A stretch of 64,000 nucleotides of DNA from Glycine soja (Eukaryota > Streptophyta > Magnoliopsida > Fabales > Fabaceae), in NCBI RefSeq assembly GCF_004193775.1, contig NC_041002.1, positions 33,701,112 through 33,765,111 on the forward strand. Reading direction: 5' to 3'. Of this stretch, positions 55,773 to 64,000 are shown in pieces. Under the pieces are notes generated by a model. That model had not been told where the DNA came from. It was given only the letters and a program-made list of their open reading frames with translations, and made no database searches. Each line of letters opens with the position of its first letter. The first letter of the stretch is position 1. The translations under genes and the position numbers were made by a program.

Positions 55773-57733
55773 AGAAATAAATTTGCATGCCACAAATATT
55801 AATTGTCAGAGTTCACACCCTGTCGGTCTTATAATTCAATAATCATAATAAAATACAAGCACACATTTCAGTAATTTTGTCAGCAGAGGATTATCACAAT
55901 TTTAGAACATACATTAGTCATCAGATCTTGCATTTACCTCAGCAATATAATAGTGAATAAATCAGCAGTTCCAAAAAATAAATAATACTAAGATAATTTA
56001 TACGGAGGCATGGATTCCAAAGTTAAGCTATCTATGGTCTAAAATCACTTTGTCACAAATCTTGTATTCTACCCTAAGTTTCCGAACCTAAAAAACTGAT
56101 TCTTGAGGTAAAAAATTTAATAAAAATAGTCCATACTATTGTAACTCTCATTCCAAATTCTTGATAGATTTTTCATTTAACTAAAGGTCCTTAAACTTGT
56201 TTTATTTGTAACTTTTGCTAGGAAACTCCAATTTAAGTGAAATTTAAGTCTAACTCTATGTTTTAACATGCAAAGAACTCATTTTTGTCGTCAAAACTCA
56301 ATGAAAATAGTTCAGCATGCAAATTCAATACATGACAGAAAGATCAAAAATTTCAAAGCAACAACATGTTCAAGGAAGTTCAACAACATGCACATGGTTC
56401 AAGAGTTGGAGAGGCCCCCCTTACCTCTTGTAGGCTCCACAAAATTTAGAAGGAAGAATGAGGGAGTTTAGATTCAAGTTTCCAACCTTCAAGAGTGCAA
56501 AATAAGGTTTTGAAACTACAAGTGAGATTAGAGCAAAAATAATGAAGTGAAAATGAAGCTTAGAGTTGAAAATGGAGGTCACTTACCTAAGGTTGATGGA
56601 AAAAGGGCTCAAGAACACTTGATAAAACTTCGAAGAAGAAGAAAAATATGGTCTCCTCTTTCTCCAAAAGCTTCAGTAAAATGGGAGAACTGGCCTAGGC
56701 TTTGGCTTTTAAAAACAACACTTATTGTAGGTAAAATGCTTGGACCAATGGAATTGCAAGGCCTAATCCTTATCTTCTTAATTTAAGCACCCTAAATGAC
56801 CATTAATATGACTAAATGACAGCTTGGGCAACCCTTGAGGTGCTCTCCAGGAGCTCAGCCATGACTTATATGGCTTCTTGCACTTTTCCAAAACTAACTA
56901 TAAAAGGATAAAGTAGAGTTTTGTCAAAAATGGTAAAAACTACTTTTGCTTAAATTGGTAAATCTTATCCTAATCTTCTAGATTAGTGTGCTAACTTCCT
57001 AGATTAGTGTGCTAACCTCCCTTGGGATATGTGTACTCAAAGTGAACCTTCCACAGTGTAATGACCTGTCTCGTTGCTACGATATCACTAACTCTAAATC
57101 GCAATATTTCAATTTTTAAGTGAAAAAATCCATTAATTTGATTATGAAAATGAGGACAATTTTTTTCTGCAATATACATTCATTCACATGACACACAAAT
57201 ACTTAAATACACACATACATATTAAATTAGTATACATCATTCACATGACAAAAAGTAGTTTAGTTTATACATGTATCTAAATCTGAGATTTATATGCCCA
57301 CATAAACGAAAGTTTGCGATCATCACAGGTACCAACCACACAGTACAAAATTACAAGGGTGAGTTTATTATATAAAAACAAAATCAATAAGCATTAGATG
57401 AAAATGATTAATAAGAAAACAATAACAATAGCCATATTCATTTTTAATAATCCACCAGTTCAACACACACTTAACAAACTAGTCATCAACATTTACACAA
57501 TTCAAATCAATCATGCTCAGAATGATGCATGTGTCTGACTCAACTCTCAAATGCAATATGGTACCATTCGTCAGGAAATAGCCTAAGCGTGTCCACACGA
57601 CACTCTCACTTAGGAAAACTAGGCAAAAAGTGTCGAGGTCACCCTGTCGTGGACAGACAACTTTCTAACAAAGTTTATATTATTTCCATGCAATATGAAA
57701 TATGAAACTTGGGCACCATCAATACATCCATCA

Positions 57734-57970
57734 CAATAACATTATCAACATCAACATCATCTCATCTCAATGTCATTATCAATATCAACATCATCTCATC
57801 TCAATATCATCATCAACATCAACATCATCTCATCGCAATGATATTATCAACATCAACATCATCTCATCTCATTATCATCATCAACATCAGCATCATCTCA
57901 TCTCAATATCATCATCAATATCAACATAATCTCATATCAACATTATCAAAAACATCACCATCATCTCATA
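57734..57970. repeat. 34-bp minisatellite
   Basis: About six units of 34 bp, built on CAATATCATCATCAACATCA plus ACATCATCTCATCT, diverging towards both ends. Frames read through it (57702-58020) only because it is low-complexity. Confidence 0.9.
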
Positions 57971-58910
57971 TAATCATTATGATAAACATCAATAATTGCA
58001 TTCCACACATATACGTATAAATTCCATGCCTAGGATTCACACTCCCCAAGTATTCAACACAACACAAGTCTTATACAACAACAAATATCATTTGCAAATT
58101 CATTCATTGATAATTAATATATCACATCCCATTAGTCAAAAACTCAGTTTTTCTTGAAAACCAACATGCACAAGAACAAACATACATCTCCATAGTTGGG
58201 TTCCCGGACCCCAACTATGGTATCAAAATCTGTAAACTATAAATAAACTCCCATCACCTATTGATATCTCTTTGCCAGCTCCTCTCTGTGTCGCTCGGAG
58301 GTCTCTCACGTTTACGTCTGTCGGTCCAACGTAGAGCTCTATATACCAAATCGAAGACAATTTAACAAATTTCAAGGACAAGGTTAATATAAAATTTTGG
58401 GTCAGATACCTATTCAGTTTTAAAAGGAACTAAAATGGTGTTTTGAGTTCTATACCAAAGAGATGTCATTTGAAATTTCGATCATGCCAATATGGTCGGC
58501 ATTAAACGAAGGTCATGGAAACAACATCAATTTTATAAAAGGGTAACTTTTACAATGTCTTTCAGTGGTTTTTCAAAGGAAGTGTAAAATCATCCTATTA
58601 TAGTGCCCAAATCACAAGAGATACTAAGAGAAGGTCACACTAACTAGCAGAAGGTATAGAAATCAAGGTTACCTCGAAGAACTACGAAAGAAAGGGTTGG
58701 GAGCTTCGTTCTCTACCGAATCCTTGAGGTGGATTATGAAGATTTCACTCTGATTAAAGCGTTCCTCTCCGTGCGGTGGTCTGGCGGCAAGCAATGATAG
58801 CTCGTGGCAGCCATCAGTGGTCGTGGGTGGTGGTGGAGGAGATGTTAGGGTTTTGGGGTGGAGTTTTAGAGAGAGAAAGGTGAAAAAAATGTATTTTTAT
58901 GCTATTAGAC

Positions 58911-59085
58911 TTATTTATAATTTGTAGATCTTGCTTAGCGAGCTCGATTCGCTAAGCCAAAATCCACTTCTAGCATTGAGCGCGAACTCTCGCACTGAGC
59001 GAATTACCTCCTTGGGTTGGAATTGCGCTTAGCGTGCTTGTCCCGCTAAGCGAATTTTCCTCTCGGGTTGGAATTGCGCTTAGCG
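58911..59085 (-). promoter_or_regulatory. GCTTAGCG/CGCTAAGC dyad module with TATA box
   Basis: Inverted pairs: GCTTAGCG 58933-58940 with CGCTAAGC 58950-58957, and GCTTAGCG 59027-59034 with CGCTAAGC 59044-59051. Both have a 17-bp start-to-start spacing. A third GCTTAGCG at 59078 has lost its partner. A minus-strand TATAAATA lies at about 58912-58919, directly downstream in sense. It is analogous to the TAATCGATTA modules but unrelated in sequence. Confidence 0.55.
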
Positions 59086-60174
59086 TGCTTGGCAAATTCC
59101 AATGGTCAAAACGCGTAGACGTGAGTCACAAACCTATAGTTTAAGTTCAAGGGCGATCCAATGGTTAATGAGTGCGAGATCATGGTTTTACCAAAACCTG
59201 TTTTTCTGTCAAACTTGACCTCTCACATATCCAACACAGGTCAAACAAATTCCACATATCCTAACATCCACACCAAGCAATCACACATTGATAATTCACA
59301 CAACACCTCAACTCATCTAAATTAATCAAATAATTCAAGAATAACATTAAATATCTATTTTCAGTTATCAAAATTTCAGGGCGTTATACATAGGAACAAA
59401 TTACACTACGACTCAATGCATAATGCTATTCTTGCATAGATAGACACCTAGCTCAGCTAGTTTCTATTTCTCTGTCAAGCTTCACTAAATCAATCATATA
59501 TATACATAGATACATACATACACAGATACAAGCCTACATACAAACATATATATAACATGAAATTCTATGATTAAAAACATATAACTATTGAAATTAAATT
59601 CACACATGCACAAATGACACAACACAGAGTTTCCTCTATTAGTATGAGTTGTAATTTTTCAGGATGTTACAACTCTAACTTATTTTAATAATTTTACATC
59701 ATATAATTAGACACTTTAATTAGCTACCAACTAGTTAAACTACAATTCTATTTTTAAACTAGTTATATAGTTATTTATGAAAATGCTTTCACTTTAAACT
59801 CTAATGACTTAATTACCCATTTTCTAATTCTATGGAATCTAGATCTCCATTAATCAACCTTAATTATCCCCACTTAATTTCTAACTTTACTTACATTAAT
59901 TAATAATTTTCTTTCAAGCTTCTAATTTTTATTTTTAGACCAAAATCCAGTTATTAACATCTTGACCATTATTTGACCAGAGACTTTTCTCTGAGTTATC
60001 CTTATTCTTTCTAGACTTTAGCTTAAAAAATTAAGAGTTTAACCATGCCTAGGTATCCTATGGTAACATCTCATTTTTTACCATTTCAACAGTCTAAAAA
60101 CACTACCCAATCACACGACAAAGCAATAACACTATCTACCACACACAGATAGAAAATTTGGATGTTACACTTTG

Positions 60175-63100
60175 AAGGATTGCTTGTGGAACTAATTTCC
60201 AAGTGATGATGAAAGATTCATCTTTGTGGGCGATGGAAAAAAGGTGGCAATAGAGGCTATTGGAACTTTTGGATTGGTTTTTATTTGGATTTTTTTGAGA
60301 CTTTTGTGGTATTATCTTTTTGATGGAACTTGATTTCTATTTCTAGTTTGGACAAATTTGGATTTTCTTGTTCATTTGGAAATAATAAAGTTACTCGCTA
60401 CCAAAGTTCAAATATTTTTGGTTCTGGTTCTTTAATTGATAATCTTTACATGCTTGATGTTGTTAGTTCCTATAATGAAATACTACAAATGAGTTCATGT
60501 GGAACAAAACAAAAATTTAAATGAGAGTTCAACCACCTTATGCACAAGTGTTTAAGCCATATCTCTAAATAGAGAGCTCAAAAGCTTGTGTCAGATGAGA
60601 TTCTTAATCCCTTAGATTTATCAAACTTTAAAGTCCATGTTGAATGCATAATGGGAAAATGAACCAACATAAGAAAATTAGGTGCCAAAAGAGCTAATGA
60701 CGTCTTAGAATTGATACATACAAATATTTATGGTCCTTTCCCTACGGCTTTTTGGAATGGACAACAATATTTCATTATGTTCATAAATGACTACTCTGGA
60801 TAAGGTTACCTATATTTGATACATAAGAAGTCCCAATCCCTAGACATTCTAAGACCTTCAAGGCTGAAGTTGAATTTCAACTTGGAAAGAAAATCAAGAC
60901 TGTCAAATCTGACCGTGGTGGTGAGTACTATGACAAATATGATGGACTACAAGAACAATGTCCAAGGCCTTTTGTGCTTTTCCTCGAAGAGTGTGGAATT
61001 ATTCCGGAATACACTATATGTTGGGAAATCTAGCGTGAATGGTGTAGTAGAATGAAGAAACTAAACTCTTAAGGATATGGTGAGGAGTATGATTAGTCAT
61101 TCTTCTTTGCTAGAGTCACTTTCGAGAGAAGCCTTAAAGACCACAATTTACATCCTTAACAGGGTGCCAAGTAAAGCAATTAACAAAACCCTATGAACTT
61201 TGGATTGGAAAAAAACCAAGCATTAAACACTTGCACATTTAGGGTTGTCCAACTGAGGCACAACCTTATAGGCCACATGAAAGAAAGTTGGATTCAAGAA
61301 CAATTAGCTTCTATTTTTTTTGGCTATGTTGAATGCTCTCAAGGCTATAAGTTTTACAATCCAACTTCAAGATCCCTTTTCAAGATGAGAAATGCAGATT
61401 TCTTGTGGAAGTTGAGTTTGGGAAGGAAGAGAACATAAGAAATTTTTTCTTTGACGAAAACCTTGTTATTGACAGTGATCCAATCCTCATACCTATTATT
61501 GTTCAAGACACAACTCCAGTAATAGAAAAACAATGCTCAACCTATTGTTGATGACATTGTTTCAAAAAATGATAACAATTATGTTCTCCCTCAAATACCA
61601 ATAGAGCAATGTCAACAACCTCAAAAGGTGTCATTAATGAGATTCATTAGAGAGAGGAAAAATGCAATCCCAAATGATTACGTTATCTTTCTTCAAGAAC
61701 ATGAGGATGACATCATTTTAATAGAGGAAGATCCAATCAACTTCTGTTAAGCTATGAGCAGTTCTAACTCTAAAAAATGGATTGATGTCATGAAGGATGA
61801 GATGAAGTTTATGCAAGACAATGACGTTTGGGATCTCATCGAATTGCTTGAAGGTGTGAAACCTATTTGTTGTGAATGAATATTTAAAACAAAGAAGGAT
61901 TCAAAAGGTAATATCGAGAGATGTAAGGCTTGTCTAGTTGCTAAAGGTTTTACGAAGAAGAAAGACATTGACTATAAAAAAACCTTTTCTCTGATGTCTT
62001 CAAAGGATTCTCTTAGAACTATTATGGCACTATTAGCTCATTTTGACCTAGAGCTGCATCAGATGGATGTCAAGACTACATTTCTAAATGATGACATTGA
62101 AGAAACAATTTATATGGTGAAACCATAAAACTTTGTGTCAAGTGACTCAAAGTCTATGGTGTGCAAACTGAAGAAGTCCATCTATAATCTCAAACAGGCT
62201 TCCTGTCAATGGTATTACAAGTTTCATTAAGTCATTACCTTGTACAATTATGAGGCAAATGTAGTTAATGATTGTGTATATCATAAATTCAGTGGGAGTA
62301 AATACATATTCTTGGTATTATATGTTGATGGTAGATTGCTTGCTTGCACCGATATTGGCTTTTTGCAAGAGACCAAGAGATTTCTAACGAAAAATTTAGA
62401 AATGAAAGATCTTAGGGAAACCTCTTTTATGTTAGGTATCAAGATACTAAGAGATCACTCTCAAGGTATATATCCTAAGGTTGTCACAAGAGAACTATAT
62501 CAATAAGGTCCTAGATAGATTTGAATGAAAGATAGCATACCAGGAGATATCCCAATAACTAAAGAAGACAAATTTAGTCTCAAATAATGCTCAGTAATGA
62601 CCTTGAAAAAATTGAGATGCAAAATATTTCTTATTCATTAGCAGTAGGAAGTCTAATGTACGCTCAAGTTTGTACTCATCCCAAAATAGCATTTGTAGTA
62701 GGAGTTATAGGTAGATACTTGAGTGATCCTAGAATGCAGCAAAGCACGTGATGTGTTACTTGAAGAGAACAAAAGAGTACATGCTCACTTATAATAAGTC
62801 TGATAATTTAGAGATCATGGGTTACTCAGACTCTGATTTTGCTGAATGGAAAGACAACAAATGCTCCACATTTGGATACATATATATTTTTGTTGGAGGA
62901 GCTATCTCTTGGAAGTCTGCTAAATAGACTCTCGTAGCTTCTTCAACCATGGTCACAGAGTTGGTTGCTTGTTTTGAGGCATCCAACCACAGAATATGGC
63001 TGTGAAACTTTGTCACTTGTTTGCAATTGGTCGATGGCATTGAAAGATCATTGAGAATTTATTGTGGTAATAACTCAGTAGTTCAATACTTCAACAATAA

Positions 63101-63290
63101 TAGGAGTACAACCATGTCAAAATTTATTGTCATTAAATTTCTAGTCATTAAGGAAAGAGTTCAAAATAGACATATTTCTATGGAGCATATAAGGACTAAT
63201 TCCATGTTAGCTGACCCATTTACTAAAGGTTTGGTACCTAAGATTTTTCATGAGCACACTACTTATATGGGTGTGATTCATTATAGTACC
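60175..63290 (+). pseudogene. Copia pol (protease end, integrase, RT, RNase H), heavily broken
   Basis: Identifiable blocks in shifting frames: ISSLDKFGFSCSFGNN, IFGSGSLIDNLYMLD; the integrase region around 60700-61180 (SDRGGEYYD-like, badly shifted); GYKFYNPTSRSLF. RT starts near 61770 (KWIDVMKDEMKFMQDNDVWD), with LHQMDVKTTFLND, then SGSKYIFLVLYVDGRLLA, where the catalytic YVDD is YVDG. The RNase H region has [10 protein letters not shown], and the end is SMLADPFTKGLVPK. Dozens of stops. It is clearly dead. Confidence 0.88.
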
Positions 63291-63723
63291 TTAGTTTAGT
63301 GGGAGTCCCGATTTTGTTCTATATCCTATATTTTTCAGATATTTGTATTGTTTAGATTTTCTGCAGAAATAAAGTTGATGTTTCTCATTATATTCTATGC
63401 TTGTTTTGTGTAAAATGTTTATGTGGCATTAGGGTTGATCTCTATAAAGAATAAAGTTTGGACTAGTTGAAAAAAATATGATTAAGATCACATTGCATAT
63501 AATTTTCATGTCATTTATCCATATTTGATCTATGTCATTAAGTATGAGTGACAATGGTGATCATTGTCGCTTATTCACATTAGATTATGATGAAAACTGC
63601 AGTGGGTCCTTGTTGCTATATATATATGAGATATACCAAATTTTTTAAGGGGACTCTAAAAGTAAATAATATATGGTTACACACTTAATTTTTTTATATA
63701 TAAATGCCTAAGGTTAATATGAA

Positions 63724-63738
63724 GCTCAAGTCGGAGAT
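63724..63738 (+). other. Polypurine tract region of the Tnt1-like element
   Basis: GCTCAAGTCGGAGAT immediately before the 3' LTR corresponds to the AAGTGGGAGAT tract common in plant copia elements, with one interruption. Confidence 0.7.
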
Positions 63739-64000
63739 TGTTAGGAATTTTATAATTTCTAATTAATTAATATGAGCTACATATTATACTATAATATTTA
63801 TATTCTTTATTTAAATTTAGATGCACTCAAAATAAGTGATCTAATTTAGTGAGGTCATTAGACTGTTAATAGAAAATTGATATGAGCTTAATGAGCGAAA
63901 ATTAGTTTGACCCATTAAGATATAACGAGAACCCTAATATGTTAAAACCCAAGACACGATTATGATCTCCAATACACCAAATCAATAAACAAATTTCTCA
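63739..64000 (+). repeat. 3' LTR of the Tnt1-like element, cut by the window end
   Basis: Starts TGTTAGGAATTTTATAA. It matches 48490-48628 and then 50985-51120 of the 5' LTR. The rest lies outside the window. Confidence 0.85.

Larger units (their letters stand above)
57057..59390 (-). mobile_element. Nested solo LTR (gypsy type) in the solo LTR
   Basis: It begins TGTAATGACCTGTCTCG and ends near CAGGGCGTTATACA, the usual termini of a gypsy LTR group (TGTAAYGACC...GGGCGTTACA), slightly altered. The flanks CACAG (57052-57056) and CATAG (59389-59393) may be a 4/5 duplication; the right end is uncertain by a few bases. The minus orientation is inferred from the TATA box and dyad module. It contains a minisatellite. 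Confidence 0.65.
54253..60169. mobile_element. Solo gypsy-type LTR with another LTR inside
   Basis: It begins TGTAACACCTCAAATTTT and ends ...TTTGGATGTTACA, with a perfect 5-bp duplication CTTTG (54248-54252 and 60170-60174). Copia pol reads on across the site. Without the nested LTR it is about 3.6 kb, with no pol domain found, so it is most simply a solo LTR of a long-LTR gypsy family. It contains a long AT microsatellite. Confidence 0.8.
48490..64000 (+). mobile_element. Tnt1-like Ty1/copia element, decayed, runs past the window end
   Basis: 5' LTR 48490-51323 (with a LINE inside), primer site 51326-51338, gag and protease 53640-54247, solo LTR insertion 54253-60169, rest of pol 60175-63290, polypurine tract before 63739, and a 3' LTR from 63739 that leaves the window. 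The two LTRs agree over the GAATTTTATAA, TAATTAATTAATAT and ATGAGAACCCTAATA-type stretches but with many changes. Pol is full of stops. The target duplication cannot be checked because the right end is missing. Confidence 0.85.

Noticed and set aside
57702..58020. Frames rich in His/Ile/Ser
   Set aside because: Read-through of the 34-bp minisatellite.
1..64000. Intact host gene, tRNA or rRNA
   Set aside because: Every domain I could name belongs to a transposable element or to a fragment carried by one; no tRNA cloverleaf or rRNA text was noticed, although a covariance-model scan was not possible.

Overview
This window is plant nuclear DNA made almost entirely of nested transposable elements. 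The evidence is Ty1/copia and Ty3/gypsy retrotransposons with TG...CA long terminal repeats (LTRs) and initiator-Met-tRNA primer sites, plant L1-type LINEs, CACTA DNA transposons that carry pieces of host genes, and AT-rich sequence. The LTR style (SIRE-like LTRs with a poly-C/poly-G tract and many copies of a TGGTAATCGATTACCA-like palindrome) points to a legume, most likely Glycine (soybean), in a pericentromeric or otherwise repeat-rich region. That species call is inference. I see no intact host gene, tRNA, rRNA or CRISPR array.

Left block (1-4530): the end of a copia LTR, a decayed LINE endonuclease, a solo SIRE-like LTR (2202-3732, TSD CAACA) and part of an old LTR.

Central block (4531-42740, TSD TCTTT): one Tekay/Del-like gypsy chromovirus on the + strand, blown up to 38 kb by later insertions. 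Its 5' LTR holds a copia fragment (5648-7267) and a deletion that fuses the LTR to mid reverse transcriptase. Its RT is split by CACTA-1 (8018-11457, TSD GTA), which carries exons of a Ca2+-ATPase and a DEAD-box helicase. Its integrase is split by CACTA-2 (12748-34011, TSD AGA). CACTA-2 itself holds a 9.2-kb SIRE-like copia element (13641-22844, TSD GGAGG), a solo LTR (25495-27187, TSD ACGTT) and a 5.4-kb gypsy deletion derivative (27291-32680). Its 3' LTR holds a near full-length LINE (35155-40356, TSD AAGACCAAG). The pieces of gypsy polyprotein read on across both CACTA insertion sites, which confirms the nesting.

Right block (42746-64000): the rest of the old LTR, a LINE endonuclease scrap, 3 kb of unassigned DNA, then a decayed Tnt1-like copia element (48490 to beyond the window end). 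Its 5' LTR holds a 5'-truncated LINE, and its protease region holds a 5.9-kb solo gypsy-type LTR that contains another 2.3-kb LTR.

The most interesting signal is regulatory. A module of three pairs of the palindrome TAATCGATTA, with 20 or 21 bp between pair members (two helical turns), occurs six times, each time just upstream of a TATA box in the element's sense direction. Five copies are in LTRs. The sixth lies inside the copia element, 15 bp upstream of a TATA box that would drive the extra (env-position) ORF. A second, unrelated dyad (GCTTAGCG/CGCTAAGC, 17-bp spacing) has the same arrangement in another LTR at 58.9-59.1 kb.
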